Assembly (NCBI RefSeq): GCF_030687715.1
Contig: NZ_CP117445.1
Span: 561,501-625,500, forward strand
Length of the DNA stretch: 64,000 nucleotides
Reading direction: 5' to 3'
Source of the DNA: Pseudomonas sp. FP2196
GTDB lineage: Bacteria > Pseudomonadota > Gammaproteobacteria > Pseudomonadales > Pseudomonadaceae
This document shows, one piece after another, positions 19,936-29,605 of this stretch. The position numbers and the translations under genes were made by a program. The notes beneath the pieces are model-generated. The model saw only the letters and a list, made by a program, of their open reading frames with translations, was not told the DNA's origin and did not search any database. The first letter of the stretch is position 1, and every line of letters starts with the position of its first letter.

Positions 19936-20751
19936 TTAAATCTCGACGGGCGTGTCAGGGTGGTTGCCCCATTCGCCCCAGGAACCGGCGTAGCCCTTGA
20001 CCCGCGGATAACCGAGGGATTTGGCCACCAGATAAGTGAAGCCCGACCGGTGATGGGTCTGGCAGTGGGTAATGATTTCTTTGTCCTTGGTGATCCCCAG
20101 GTCTTCGAGGATCTGCGGCATGTCCGTGCGGATGCGCAGGTTGCGCGCCTTGTCCATGCCCGCGGTCCATTCGAAATTGACCGCGCCGGGAATATGGCCG
20201 CCCTTGGCCGCCAGCACTTTCTCGCCGGAATATTCCAGCGGCCCGCGCGCATCCCAGATCGCCAGATCGGCGGCGCCGAGACGGCTTTGCAGGTATTCGC
20301 GCGTAGCGGTCGGTTCATCATGCAGGGTCAGCGATACCGGGCCACCAACAGCCCGTGGCACCTGGATCGACATCGGCATGCCATCCGCCAGCCACGCCGC
20401 AAGACCGCCGTCGACATAGTGGTACTTGTCATGACCGATCACGTCGAGCAACCAGATGAACCGCCCGGCCCAGCCGCCGCCCTCGTCGTCATAGACAACG
20501 TAGACCGCATCCTGGCGATGGCCGAGTTCACCGAACAACGCTTCCAGGTCGGCCTTCGCCGGCAGCAGTCCCGGTGCCGGCGGTTGGCCGAGCTGGGTGC
20601 GTTTGGGGTCGACAAACCGCGCGCCGGGCAGGTGGCCCTCGGTATAGCGGGCGGGGCTGGTCAGGTCTACCAGGATCAGTTCGCTGGACTCGAGCCGAGG
20701 GAGCAAGTCGCTCGGTTCGATAACGAGCGGCAAGCCAGAGAAGTCAGACAT
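19936..20751 (-). CDS. rhdA: thiosulfate sulfurtransferase (rhodanese) RhdA
   Basis: Two-domain rhodanese of 271 aa that moves sulfane sulfur from thiosulfate to thiol acceptors or cyanide. The active-site loop C-Q-T-H-H-R begins at Cys230, the same motif and residue number known for Azotobacter vinelandii RhdA. The N-terminal rhodanese-like domain lacks a catalytic Cys, as usual. The start at 20751 (MSDFSGLPL) has GGAG eight bases upstream; the six extra residues from 20769 are rejected. Confidence 0.95.
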   Translation of the reverse strand: MSDFSGLPLVIEPSDLLPRLESSELILVDLTSPARYTEGHLPGARFVDPKRTQLGQPPAPGLLPAKADLEALFGELGHRQDAVYVVYDDEGGGWAGRFIWLLDVIGHDKYHYVDGGLAAWLADGMPMSIQVPRAVGGPVSLTLHDEPTATREYLQSRLGAADLAIWDARGPLEYSGEKVLAAKGGHIPGAVNFEWTAGMDKARNLRIRTDMPQILEDLGITKDKEIITHCQTHHRSGFTYLVAKSLGYPRVKGYAGSWGEWGNHPDTPVEI

Positions 20752-20793
20752 GTGAGGTCTCCAGAGCACAAAGTGGGGGATTGTAGCGCAGCC

Positions 20794-22332
20794 TCATCGG
20801 CCGCGGCTGCTAAAGCTGTGCAGGGCTTTTTCGATGCATTGCGCGGTTTTGCCGAAGGCTTGCACGGTAATGTCGGCGAATGGCCCGCCGCCCTGATCAG
20901 CCACAACGATCATGATCACCCGGCCATTGTTGACCAGTGAGCGCAGGAACAGATGCTCGCCACGGAACAGCGTGCGCAGGCTCGGCGGCAGCAGCGCGGA
21001 GAATTGCGTGTTGTTCTCCGGGTTGATCCGCACCTGAGCTTGTTGTGCGAGCAGCCGTTGCAGAACTTTGCTCTGGCTGACGACAAAGTTCAGCGCAGAG
21101 GCTTCTTTGGGCAGGCCGAAAATTTGATGCACGCGCAGATTGGATTGCGTGCGATCGGCCATCAGGATCATCACCCGGCGCATGCCACTGGCCACCAGCG
21201 CCTCGCGGGCGGCGACGGTCAGGCTCATGGCATTGGTGAAACGGCTCGGCTCGGCCAGCAATTCGGCGCACTGCCGGCGCCATTGAGTCAGATCTTCGGC
21301 ATTGGGTGCGGCAGCAGGCAACATCCCGGCCGGCAGGCGAAGGGTGCCCCACGGCCACAACAACGAAACCGCCGGGTGCCATAAATCAGGCATCGCATGC
21401 TGGCGCGCACTGTTGACGGCTTGTTGGTGCAACTGTTGCTGCACTTCATCCATCGAAATCTGCAGATAAAGGCTTGTCAGGTACTGCCAGCGCTCACTGT
21501 GCGGGCTGTTCCACGCTTGTTGCGCCGACAGCGCCAGCCCGTTGGCCAGCAGCACGGTGTTGGCCGGCTGATTTAGCCAACGGCGCAGGGTCGGGTCATC
21601 GTCCAGGCGGTTTTGCTGACGCAACGGATGTTCGCTGTCGCGGGCGATGCGCAGCACTTTGACCAATTCGCGTTGCTCGCTGAGCAGCAACTTATAGCCC
21701 TGCTGCACCCAGATTGGCAGATGCCAGACTTGCACCAGTGCCTCGGCGATTTTCAGCAGGCGTACGCCAAACAATTGCTTCTCGACGGTGCGCGCTGACT
21801 CGCCCTTGTGGATAACCCGCAGTTCCCACTCTTCAAGCAGTTGCGGATAGGTCAGTGCCAGCGGCCACAGCGGCGACAGAAACAGCAGGCTGCCCCAATG
21901 AATGTCCTGCCACAGCCGCGCCAGGCGACTGGCAAAAAAACCGTTGGCCTGTTGCGTGGCGTGCTGGCTGATCATTTGCAGTTGGCGCAGGGCCTTGGGG
22001 ATCTGCATCTGTGGTTGAGCAGGCAGGCGCGCCAGCAGCTCTTCGGTGCGGGCCAGGCCCAGTCGGTTGATTGCAACTTCAAGATTTTCGGCCGGTGTGG
22101 CCATGGTGCCGTGGGTGTGACGATTCGCCTCACGGATGATGCTCAAGGCCAGCGCCGGGCTGTCCTGCATCAGGTCGGCGATGTCGCGCAGCGAGCTACG
22201 GTTGTCACGGATCGCCCGGCAAACCTTGTCGTGAGCCTCTTGCGGCACGGGCAGGCGGACGCTGTCGAGCAGCTTGACCCAGCCGTCGAGGGTGGTCGGT
22301 TTTGCGTGTGGGACGTTCGTTTCATTAGCCAT
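20794..22332 (-). CDS. HDOD domain protein
   Basis: Cytosolic protein of 512 aa. An HDOD domain covers about residues 20-230: 'IADLMQDSPALALSIIREANRHTHG' and 'AINRLGLARTEELL' are its usual helices. The C-terminal 160 residues look like a sensor-type domain ('RRVMILMADRTQSNLRVHQIFG'). HDOD proteins are signalling adaptors, often linked to motility or c-di-GMP in Pseudomonas; here the gene is divergent from motAB. No enzymatic residues are apparent. Confidence 0.82.
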   Translation of the reverse strand: MANETNVPHAKPTTLDGWVKLLDSVRLPVPQEAHDKVCRAIRDNRSSLRDIADLMQDSPALALSIIREANRHTHGTMATPAENLEVAINRLGLARTEELLARLPAQPQMQIPKALRQLQMISQHATQQANGFFASRLARLWQDIHWGSLLFLSPLWPLALTYPQLLEEWELRVIHKGESARTVEKQLFGVRLLKIAEALVQVWHLPIWVQQGYKLLLSEQRELVKVLRIARDSEHPLRQQNRLDDDPTLRRWLNQPANTVLLANGLALSAQQAWNSPHSERWQYLTSLYLQISMDEVQQQLHQQAVNSARQHAMPDLWHPAVSLLWPWGTLRLPAGMLPAAAPNAEDLTQWRRQCAELLAEPSRFTNAMSLTVAAREALVASGMRRVMILMADRTQSNLRVHQIFGLPKEASALNFVVSQSKVLQRLLAQQAQVRINPENNTQFSALLPPSLRTLFRGEHLFLRSLVNNGRVIMIVVADQGGGPFADITVQAFGKTAQCIEKALHSFSSRGR

Positions 22333-22403
22333 GTCTGGACGAGATCTTCACTGACTGTAGACGCGCCCGGCATGGGCTAAATTGGCTTTTCGCCTGAACT
22401 GGC

Positions 22404-22430
22404 TATAGTCTGGCGCAGTTTTGCCGATAA
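22404..22430 (+). promoter_or_regulatory. sigma-28 (FliA) promoter of motAB
   Basis: TATAGTCT, then 11 bases, then GCCGATAA. This matches the FliA consensus TAAAGTTT-N11-GCCGATAA at 14 of 16 positions, with the -10 perfect. It lies 68 bases upstream of motA, where class-late flagellar stator genes are expected to be controlled. An overlapping sigma-70-like TTGGCT-N16-TATAGT at 22382-22409 may be coincidental. Confidence 0.85.
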
Positions 22431-22498
22431 GTAGAAGAAGAGATTTTTTAACTTCCGAATATGACCTTGAACCCGACTTAAATAAGTACTTTCTACCT

Positions 22499-23350
22499 AT
22501 GGCTAAAATTATCGGCATCATCGTCGTATTCGCGAGCGTGCTCGGCGGATACGTGCTCTCCCACGGCAAGATTGCCGCCCTGATCCAGCCCTTCGAGGTG
22601 TTGATCATCGGGGGCGCGGCACTGGGTGCCTTCCTCCAGGCCAACCCCGGCTACATGACGATGCACGTGCTCAAGAAATCCCTGAGCATGTTCAGTTCGC
22701 GTTTCAGCCACACGTTCTATCTGGAAGTGTTGGGCCTGATCTACGAGATCCTCAACAAGAGCCGCCGCGAAGGCATGATGGCCATCGAAGGCGACATCGA
22801 AGATGCCGCCGCGAGCCCGATCTTCGCCAAGTATCCGGCGGTACTTAAAGACGAACGCATGACTGCGTTCATCTGCGATTACCTGCGCATCATGTCCTCC
22901 GGCAACATGGCTCCGCACGAGCTGGAAGGCCTGTTCGACATGGAGCTTTACAGCCTTAAAGAAGACCTCGAGCACCCCTCCCACGCGGTGAACGGCATTG
23001 CCGACGCCATGCCGGGTTTCGGTATCGTCGCGGCGGTACTGGGTATCGTGGTGACCATGGCGTCCTTGGGCGAAGGCGATCAAAAGTCCATCGGTCTGCA
23101 CGTCGGTGCGGCACTGGTCGGTACCTTCTTCGGTATTCTCGCGGCCTACGGTTTCTTCGGCCCGTTGGCGCACTCGTTGGCTCACGATGCCAAGGAAGAG
23201 CTGAACGTCTACGAAGCCATCAAAGCCTCGCTCGTGGCTTCAGCTTCCGGCATGCCGCCATCGCTGGCGGTGGAGTTCGGGCGCAAGGTGCTGTACCCGG
23301 CTCACCGTCCAAGCTTTGCCGAGCTGGAACAAGCCGTTCGCGGTCGCTAA
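22499..23350 (+). CDS. motA: flagellar motor stator protein MotA
   Basis: Proton-channel subunit of the flagellar stator, 283 aa, four membrane segments (about residues 4-24, 30-50, 170-190 and 200-220). 'AMPGFGIVAAVLGIVVTMASL' is the conserved third helix. ATG 22499 is chosen because the frame upstream to 22421 overlaps the sigma-28 promoter; the ribosome binding site is weak. motB follows after three bases. Confidence 0.96.
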   Translation: MAKIIGIIVVFASVLGGYVLSHGKIAALIQPFEVLIIGGAALGAFLQANPGYMTMHVLKKSLSMFSSRFSHTFYLEVLGLIYEILNKSRREGMMAIEGDIEDAAASPIFAKYPAVLKDERMTAFICDYLRIMSSGNMAPHELEGLFDMELYSLKEDLEHPSHAVNGIADAMPGFGIVAAVLGIVVTMASLGEGDQKSIGLHVGAALVGTFFGILAAYGFFGPLAHSLAHDAKEELNVYEAIKASLVASASGMPPSLAVEFGRKVLYPAHRPSFAELEQAVRGR

Positions 23351-23353
23351 GAA

Positions 23354-24430
23354 ATGGAAAATAATCAGCCGATTATCATCAAGCGCGTCAAGCGCATAGC
23401 CGGCGGGCATCACGGCGGGGCGTGGAAGATCGCCTTCGCCGACTTCGCCACGGCGATGATGGCGTTCTTCCTGGTGTTGTGGCTGCTGTCCACCGCAACG
23501 CCTGAGCAGAAGATCGCCATCGCCGGCTATTTCAAAGACCCGGTCGGCTTCTCCGAAAGCGGCACGCCGTACATCATCGATCTGGGCGGCACGCCGACCC
23601 TGGCACCGGAAAACACTCTCAACCCTGAAGTGAAATCCCAGCCGCAACCGGACAAAGTCACGGTCGATGCCGAGCAAGTCGAAGGCATGGCCGAGATGGT
23701 CGAGAAGGAACGCCTGGAACTGCTCCTGCAAGAACTGCAGAACAAGGTCGACGAGAACCCGCAACTGCAGAAATTCAAGGATCAGATCCTCTTCGAGATT
23801 ACGCCGAACGGCTTGCGCATCCAGATCATGGACGCCGAGAACCGGCCGATGTTCGACTCCGGTTCCGCACGCCTGAAGCCGTACTTCGAAGACATCCTGC
23901 TGGCCATGGCCGACACCATCAAAGCGGTGCCGAACAAGATCAGCATCAGCGGCCACACCGATGCCAAGCCGTACATCGGCACGGGCGATTTCGGTAACTG
24001 GGAGCTGTCGGCCAACCGTGCCAACGCTGCCCGTCGTGCCTTGGTTGCCGGTAGCTATCCGGACGCGCAAGTGGCGCGGGTGGTGGGTTACGCCTCGTCG
24101 GCATTGTTCGACAAGGAAAACCCGTTCAATCCGGTCAACCGCCGTATCGATATTGTGGTGCTGACCAAAAAGGCCCAGGCCGCCATCGAAGGTGCGCAAG
24201 GTGCCGATCCGGCGAAACCGGCAGAGCAAGGACCGAACGGTGCCGCTCCAGCGACGCCAGTCGATCCGAACGCGCTGCCGGCGGATCAACAACCAGTGCC
24301 TGCGCACGAGTTGCGCGAGCGCCTGAACCTGTTCGACGACGCGGCGCCCAAACCGGCCGCGCCGGGAAGTGCGCCGCCAGCGCCGACAGCTCCACCGGCC
24401 ACTGCGCCGAGCCCCGCGCCGAAGCAGTGA
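23354..24430 (+). CDS. motB: flagellar motor stator protein MotB
   Basis: Stator subunit of 358 aa. One membrane helix after the proton-carrying Asp30 in 'AFADFATAMMAFFLVLWLL', a plug/linker, then an OmpA-like peptidoglycan-binding domain (about 150-275) with 'ISGHTDAKPY' and 'NRRIDIVVL'. The last 75 residues are a Pro/Ala-rich tail. Couples proton flow to torque with MotA. Confidence 0.96.
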   Translation: MENNQPIIIKRVKRIAGGHHGGAWKIAFADFATAMMAFFLVLWLLSTATPEQKIAIAGYFKDPVGFSESGTPYIIDLGGTPTLAPENTLNPEVKSQPQPDKVTVDAEQVEGMAEMVEKERLELLLQELQNKVDENPQLQKFKDQILFEITPNGLRIQIMDAENRPMFDSGSARLKPYFEDILLAMADTIKAVPNKISISGHTDAKPYIGTGDFGNWELSANRANAARRALVAGSYPDAQVARVVGYASSALFDKENPFNPVNRRIDIVVLTKKAQAAIEGAQGADPAKPAEQGPNGAAPATPVDPNALPADQQPVPAHELRERLNLFDDAAPKPAAPGSAPPAPTAPPATAPSPAPKQ

Positions 24431-24432
24431 TC

Positions 24433-24469
24433 CACAAAAAAGCCGCGAGATGATCGCGGCTTTTTTGTG
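24433..24469. terminator. bidirectional rho-independent terminator between motB and rsgA
   Basis: Stem AAAAAAGCCGCGA / TCGCGGCTTTTTT has A/T-runs on both sides and so can serve both convergent genes. Confidence 0.9.
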
Positions 24470-24484
24470 GGTGTCAGATCCTTT

Positions 24485-24530
24485 CCCTTCACCCTAACCC
24501 TCTCCCTTTGGGAGAGGGTTAGGGTGAGGG
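24485..24530. repeat. perfect palindromic intergenic repeat
   Basis: CACCCTAACCCTCTCCC faces its exact inverse across a short loop, giving one of the largest perfect hairpins in the window. The motif is a frequent intergenic repeat in Pseudomonas. It lies between the motB terminator and the end of rsgA. Confidence 0.85.
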
Positions 24531-24540
24531 CAATCGCTGT

Positions 24541-25572
24541 TTAATAGCCGTTTTCCGGCAGACTGGCGATGATCGAGCGATAGCTGTTCATTCGCTGCTG
24601 CTGCACGCGGCCATCTTCCAGGGCCTTGAGCAGTGCGCAACCGGGTTCGCGATCATGCTTGCAGTCGCGGAAGCGGCAGGTGCCGAGCAAGTCGTTGAAC
24701 TCGATGAAGCCGGCTTCGACGTCGGCGCGGCTGACGTGGCCGAGGCCGAATTCGCGGATGCCCGGGGAGTCGATCAGTTCACCGCCGCCGGGGAAGTGGA
24801 ACAGGCGTGCGGTGGTCGTGGTGTGCGTGCCCTGACCGGACAGCTCGGACAACGGCCCGACGCGGGTTTCCACTTCCGGCAGCAAGCTGTTGACCAGCGA
24901 CGACTTGCCGACACCGGACTGGCCGACGAACACGCTGATGCGCCCGTCGAGTTGCTGTTGCAGTTGTTCCATGCCATTGCCGTGGTGCGCCGAGACCTCC
25001 AGCACCGGATAACCCAGCGTGCGGTAAACGGCCAGCAGGGCGTTGAGTGCCGGGGCGTTCTGCTCATCAATCAGGTCGAACTTGTTCAGCAGCAACAGCG
25101 GACGGATACCGGCATGTTCGGCGGCTACAAGGTAGCGGTCGATCAGGTTGGCATGCGGCTCGGGCAGCGGGGCGAAGACGATGACGATCATGTCGACGTT
25201 GGCGGCCACTGGCTTGAGCTGGCCTCGGCTGTCCGGGCGGCAGAGCTCGGTGGTGCGCGGCAATTGCGCGACGATCACACCGATGCCCTGGTTGCCGGCA
25301 CGCCAGACCACCTGATCACCGGTCACCAGCGCTGGCAGGTTAGCGCGCAAGTGACAGCGGAACACTTGGCCAGCGAGTTCGCCGTCCTTGGCCTCGACCT
25401 CGACCTGTACACCGAAGTGGGCGATCACCAGGCCGTGTTGCTCTGGGCCGAGGTCGCCGCCCTCCAGGGCTTCGACAGCCGAGGACTCGCGTTTGGCGGC
25501 GCGTGCGGCGCGCTCGCCCTGAATCTTTTCGATGCGCCAGTTTTGACGACGATTGAGTTGGCGTTTGGCCAT
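24541..25572 (-). CDS. rsgA: small ribosomal subunit biogenesis GTPase RsgA
   Basis: Circularly permuted GTPase that checks late 30S assembly, 343 aa. OB fold at about 65-130; G motifs in permuted order: NKFD, then [12 protein letters not shown], then [10 protein letters not shown]. The C-terminal zinc finger has Cys/His ligands in '[14 protein letters not shown]'. Start at 25572 with a modest GGAA upstream. Divergent from orn. Confidence 0.96.
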   Translation of the reverse strand: MAKRQLNRRQNWRIEKIQGERAARAAKRESSAVEALEGGDLGPEQHGLVIAHFGVQVEVEAKDGELAGQVFRCHLRANLPALVTGDQVVWRAGNQGIGVIVAQLPRTTELCRPDSRGQLKPVAANVDMIVIVFAPLPEPHANLIDRYLVAAEHAGIRPLLLLNKFDLIDEQNAPALNALLAVYRTLGYPVLEVSAHHGNGMEQLQQQLDGRISVFVGQSGVGKSSLVNSLLPEVETRVGPLSELSGQGTHTTTTARLFHFPGGGELIDSPGIREFGLGHVSRADVEAGFIEFNDLLGTCRFRDCKHDREPGCALLKALEDGRVQQQRMNSYRSIIASLPENGY

Positions 25573-25679
25573 GGGTGTTCCGTCTGAAGAATGCAGCGAT
25601 TAGGTAAAACGGCCGCGAGTTTAGCACGCCCGGGCACCGGCCTAGGCTAAACTGCGCAGCATTGCCTAGGAGCCGAAAT

Positions 25680-26222
25680 ATGCAAAACCCACAGAATCTG
25701 ATCTGGATCGACCTGGAAATGACCGGTCTTGATCCGGATAACGACGTCATCATCGAAATGGCCACCATCGTTACCGACAGTGACCTCAACACCCTGGCCG
25801 AAGGCCCGGTGATCGCCATCCATCACAGCGACGAAGTGCTCGCTCGCATGGACGAGTGGAACACCCGCACCCACGGTAACTCCGGCCTGACCCAGCGTGT
25901 ACGCGACAGCCGCGTCAGCATGGCTGAAGCCGAAGCTGAAACCATCGCTTTCCTGGAAAAATGGGTGCCGAAGGGCAAGTCGCCGATCTGCGGCAACAGC
26001 ATCTGTCAGGATCGACGCTTCCTCTATACCCACATGAAGGCGCTGGAAAGCTACTTCCACTATCGCAATCTCGATGTGTCGACGCTTAAAGAACTGGCCG
26101 CACGCTGGGCACCGGACGTGCGCGACAGCTTCAAGAAGGGCAGCACACATCTGGCGCTGGACGACATTCGCGAATCGATCGCCGAGCTGCAGCACTACCG
26201 CAAGCACTTCATCAAGTTCTGA
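25680..26222 (+). CDS. orn: oligoribonuclease
   Basis: DEDDh 3'-5' exonuclease that degrades RNA dinucleotides, including pGpG, thereby finishing c-di-GMP turnover; essential in many pseudomonads. 180 aa. Motif I D-x-E in '[10 protein letters not shown]', motif II '[10 protein letters not shown]' and motif III '[11 protein letters not shown]' are present. ATG 25680 follows TAGGAG at the right distance; the extra codons from 25662 are rejected. Confidence 0.97.
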   Translation: MQNPQNLIWIDLEMTGLDPDNDVIIEMATIVTDSDLNTLAEGPVIAIHHSDEVLARMDEWNTRTHGNSGLTQRVRDSRVSMAEAEAETIAFLEKWVPKGKSPICGNSICQDRRFLYTHMKALESYFHYRNLDVSTLKELAARWAPDVRDSFKKGSTHLALDDIRESIAELQHYRKHFIKF

Positions 26223-26230
26223 TGTGATCC

Positions 26231-26313
26231 CTGTAGGAGCTGCCGAAGCTGCGATCGTTTGATCTTGTTTTAAAATCAAATTCAAAAGATCGCAGCCTTC
26301 GGCAGCTCCTACA
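26231..26313. repeat. REP-type inverted repeat (class A)
   Basis: Facing class A units between orn and the TRIC-type gene. The left arm has lost one base (GAAGCTG for GAAGGCTG), showing independent decay of the two arms. Confidence 0.88.
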
Positions 26314-26369
26314 TTGGATCGCGTGACCGAAATGGCTAGACTGCGCGCCTTCCTGCCAGGATCGCCACC

Positions 26370-26981
26370 ATGCTGCTGATGCTTTATCTCATCGCCATTA
26401 CCGCTGAAGCCATGACCGGCGCGCTGTCTGCGGGCCGTCGCGGCATGGACTGGTTTGGCGTGGTGCTGATCGCCTGCGTCACGGCATTGGGCGGCGGTTC
26501 GGTGCGTGATGTGTTGCTCGGGCATTACCCGCTGACCTGGGTCAAGCACCCGGAATACCTGGTGCTGACTTCGGTTGCCGCGATGTTCACGGTGTTCACC
26601 GCGCGCTGGATGCGTCACCTGCGCTCGCTGTTTCTGGTGCTCGACGCCGTCGGCTTGGTGGCCTTTACCCTGATCGGCTGCATGACCGCGCTGGAAATGG
26701 GTCACGGCATGTTGGTCGCCTCGGTCAGTGGCGTGATCACCGGCGTGTTCGGCGGCATCCTGCGGGATATCTTTTGCAACGACATCCCGCTGATCTTTCG
26801 CCGTGAACTCTACGCCAGCGTCTCGTTCGCGGCCGCGTGGTGTTACATGCTTTGCCTATATTTGAATGTGCCGAGTGAGCAGGCGATCTTGATCACACTG
26901 TTTGGCGGCTTTCTATTGCGCCTGCTGGCGATCCGGTTTCATTGGGAAATGCCCAAGTTCGTCTATAACGACGCGCCTTGA
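26370..26981 (+). CDS. trimeric intracellular cation (TRIC) channel family protein
   Basis: Inner-membrane protein of 203 aa with about seven hydrophobic helices. The two conserved Gly-rich repeats appear as 'GGGSVRDVLLG' and 'FGGILRDIFCNDIP', diagnostic of the prokaryotic TRIC/YicG (formerly UPF0126) family of cation channels. AGGA precedes ATG 26370. Its end overlaps the convergent queG by 19 bases. Confidence 0.9.
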   Translation: MLLMLYLIAITAEAMTGALSAGRRGMDWFGVVLIACVTALGGGSVRDVLLGHYPLTWVKHPEYLVLTSVAAMFTVFTARWMRHLRSLFLVLDAVGLVAFTLIGCMTALEMGHGMLVASVSGVITGVFGGILRDIFCNDIPLIFRRELYASVSFAAAWCYMLCLYLNVPSEQAILITLFGGFLLRLLAIRFHWEMPKFVYNDAP

Positions 26982-28042
26982 CGCTCGGCATGTTGTTTCA
27001 GCGCCCACTCGACGTGTTCTTGCACCAACTCTGACGGATAGTCACGGCGCGCTTTCAAGGCCTCAAGTACCGGAATGCTCGACGGCGCATTTCCCAGCCC
27101 TACCGCCAGATTGCGCAACCAGCGCTCATAACCGGCGCGGCGCAGCGGGGAGCCTTCGGTGCTGCTGAGAAACTTGTCCTCGTCCCACAGGAACAGCTCG
27201 GCCAGTTCGGCGTTGTCCAGATTGTGCCGTGGCTTGAAGTCGCTTTCCCCGGTCGGCCGGGCGAAGCGATTCCACGGGCAGACGATCTGGCAGTCATCAC
27301 AGCCGAACACCCGATTGCCGATCAGCGGGCGCAGCTCTTCAGGGATCGCAGTTTTCAGCTCGATGGTCAGGTAGGAAATGCAGCGTCGGGCATCCAGCAC
27401 ATAAGGGCCGACGAAGGCGTTGGTCGGGCAGATGTCCAGGCACGCCGTGCAGCGGCCGCAATGTTCGGTGCTGTGCGGCTCGTCCACCGGCAGCGGCAGA
27501 TCGACAAACAGTTCACTGAGGAAAAAATAGCTGCCGGCCTTGCGGTTCAATACCAGCGTATTTTTGCCGATCCAGCCCAGTCCGGCCTGTTCGGCAATGG
27601 CTTTTTCCAGCACCGGGGCGCTGTCGACGAAGGCGCGAAAACCGAACGGGCCGATCTCGGCTTGAATCCTGTCTGCCAATTGTTGAACGCGTTTACGGAT
27701 CAATTTGTGGTAATCGCGGCCCAAGGCATAACGCGACACATAAGCTTTTTCCGGTTCGGCCAGACGTTTGGCCATTTCAGTGTCGCCCGGCAGATAGTCC
27801 ATGCGCAGGGACACCACGCGCAAGGTGCCCGGCACCAGTTCCTCGGGGTGCGAGCGTTTGCTGCCATGGGCGCCCATGTAGTCCATCTCGCCGTGGTAGC
27901 CGGCGGCGAGCCAGCGCTCCAGATGCTGCTCATGCTCGGCCAGATCGAGGCCGCTGATGCCGACTTGCTGAAAGCCCAGCTCGCGGCCCCAATCCTTGAT
28001 CGATTGGGCGAGGGCTGGGAGGTCTGTGGTGATGGCGGACAT
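26963..28042 (-). CDS. queG: epoxyqueuosine reductase QueG
   Basis: Cobalamin-dependent reductase for the last step of tRNA queuosine formation, 359 aa. Two 4Fe-4S motifs are visible: 'CGRCTACLDICP' and 'CDDCQIVCPWN'. 'DSAPVLEKAIAEQAGLGWIGKN' is the conserved substrate-binding region, with a HEAT-like C-terminus. The start at 28042 (MSAITTDLP) is taken because the longer frame from 28114 runs into the leader of the divergent nnrD. Confidence 0.95.
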   Translation of the reverse strand: MSAITTDLPALAQSIKDWGRELGFQQVGISGLDLAEHEQHLERWLAAGYHGEMDYMGAHGSKRSHPEELVPGTLRVVSLRMDYLPGDTEMAKRLAEPEKAYVSRYALGRDYHKLIRKRVQQLADRIQAEIGPFGFRAFVDSAPVLEKAIAEQAGLGWIGKNTLVLNRKAGSYFFLSELFVDLPLPVDEPHSTEHCGRCTACLDICPTNAFVGPYVLDARRCISYLTIELKTAIPEELRPLIGNRVFGCDDCQIVCPWNRFARPTGESDFKPRHNLDNAELAELFLWDEDKFLSSTEGSPLRRAGYERWLRNLAVGLGNAPSSIPVLEALKARRDYPSELVQEHVEWALKQHAERQGASL

Positions 28043-28105
28043 GAGGCGAGAGAAACCGGAGCTGAGGTGCGTATAATTCTGCCAGACATCGGAGCCCGAA
28101 GACGC

Positions 28106-29605
28106 ATGCCGCAAACGAAAGATGAATTACCCGACGCGCTGTACTGCGCCGCGCAGGTGCGTGAACTCGACGCGCGGCTGATTGCCGCCGGCACGCCGGG
28201 CTTCGAATTGATGCAGCGCGCCGCGCACGCGACGTGGCGGGCACTGGTGCGGCAATGGCCGTCGGCCAATGAACTGACGGTGTTTGCCGGGCATGGCAAC
28301 AATGCGGGTGACGGCTATTTTATCGCTGCATTGGCACACCGGGCCGGTTGGGCGGTGCGGGTGTTGGCGGTCGGTGATCCGCAGCGTTTGCAGGGCGACG
28401 CCGCGCAGGCCCATGCCGAGGCACGGGCCGAAGGCGTCACCGTGCAGGGCTGGACTGCGCAAAGCGAGTTGCGCGGTGTCATCGTCGATGCTGTGCTCGG
28501 CACCGGCCTCAGCGGTGACGTACGCGAGCCTTATGCGGCAGCTATCAAGGCGATCAATGCCAGCGGCTTGCCGGTAACGGCGGTGGATATTCCTTCCGGG
28601 CTGTGCGCCGATACCGGGCATGTGCTCGGTGCCGCGGTGAGCGCCGACCTCACGGTTACCTTTATTGGGTTAAAGATCGGCCTGTTCACTGGAGACGCGG
28701 CGGATCACGTCGGCAGACTGGTGTTTAACGATTTGCAGGCCTCGGCCGACACCTGTCGTGACATTCCTGCCAGCGCCAGACGCCTCACCGCGGCTAATCT
28801 TGCGCGATTGGCACCACGTGCACCGACGGCTCACAAAGGGCGATTCGGGCATTTGTTGTTGATTGGCGGCGATCAGGGTTTTGGCGGGGCGATTCTGCTC
28901 AGTACTGAAAGCGCGCTGCGCAGCGGCGCCGGCATGGTTTCGCTGGCGACACGACCGGAGCACGTGCCAGCAGCGTTGAGTCGCCTACCGGAAGCCATGG
29001 TTCTCGGCGCTTCGTCTGCCAATCAGTTGATGAGCCTGCTGGAAAAAGTATCGACGCTGGTTGTCGGGCCGGGTCTCGGGCAAGCGAGTTGGGGGCGAGC
29101 GTTATTGTCCGCTGCTGCCAATGCACCTTTGCCGCAAGTGTGGGACGCCGATGCATTGAATCTGCTGGCCAGCGGTTTTGTCAGCCTGCCCAAGGATTGC
29201 GTGATCACCCCGCATCCGGGCGAGGCGGCGCGTTTGCTGGGCATCAGCATCGCCGAAGTGCAGGCGGATCGTCCGGCCGCGGCGCTGGCATTGAGCAAAA
29301 AATATACAGCGGTGGTGGTGCTCAAAGGCGCCGGCAGCCTGATCGCGCACCCCGACGGACGTCTGGCGCTGTGTCATCAGGGCCATCCGGCCATGGCCAC
29401 CGCCGGGCTCGGCGATGTACTGGCGGGTTTGGCCGGCGCGCTGCTGGCGCAAGGCATGGACGGATTCGATGCCGCCTGCCTGGCGGTCTGGCTGCACGCC
29501 AATGCCGGGATGCAACAAGGGAAATTTGGCCGTGGGCTGGCGGCCAGTGATCTGATTCCAGCCATTCGTCAGTTGTTGGAGGAGCATGCACCGTGTCTGA
29601 AGTAA
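28106..29605 (+). CDS. nnrD: bifunctional NAD(P)H-hydrate epimerase / ADP-dependent dehydratase
   Basis: Repairs hydrated NAD(P)H. 499 aa. The N-terminal YjeF epimerase domain (about 10-215) has 'FAGHGNNAGDGYF'. The C-terminal ribokinase-like dehydratase has 'VITPHPGEAARLLG', 'VVLKGAGSLIAHPDG' and 'TAGLGDVLAGLAGALL'. ATG 28106 has GGAG 11 bases upstream. First gene of the packed nnrD-tsaE-amiB-mutL-miaA-hfq-hflX run; overlaps tsaE by 13 bases. Confidence 0.95.
   Translation: MPQTKDELPDALYCAAQVRELDARLIAAGTPGFELMQRAAHATWRALVRQWPSANELTVFAGHGNNAGDGYFIAALAHRAGWAVRVLAVGDPQRLQGDAAQAHAEARAEGVTVQGWTAQSELRGVIVDAVLGTGLSGDVREPYAAAIKAINASGLPVTAVDIPSGLCADTGHVLGAAVSADLTVTFIGLKIGLFTGDAADHVGRLVFNDLQASADTCRDIPASARRLTAANLARLAPRAPTAHKGRFGHLLLIGGDQGFGGAILLSTESALRSGAGMVSLATRPEHVPAALSRLPEAMVLGASSANQLMSLLEKVSTLVVGPGLGQASWGRALLSAAANAPLPQVWDADALNLLASGFVSLPKDCVITPHPGEAARLLGISIAEVQADRPAAALALSKKYTAVVVLKGAGSLIAHPDGRLALCHQGHPAMATAGLGDVLAGLAGALLAQGMDGFDAACLAVWLHANAGMQQGKFGRGLAASDLIPAIRQLLEEHAPCLK

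Noticed and set aside
22421..22498. Upstream extension of motA.
   Set aside because: It overlaps the sigma-28 promoter and adds residues absent from the MotA family.
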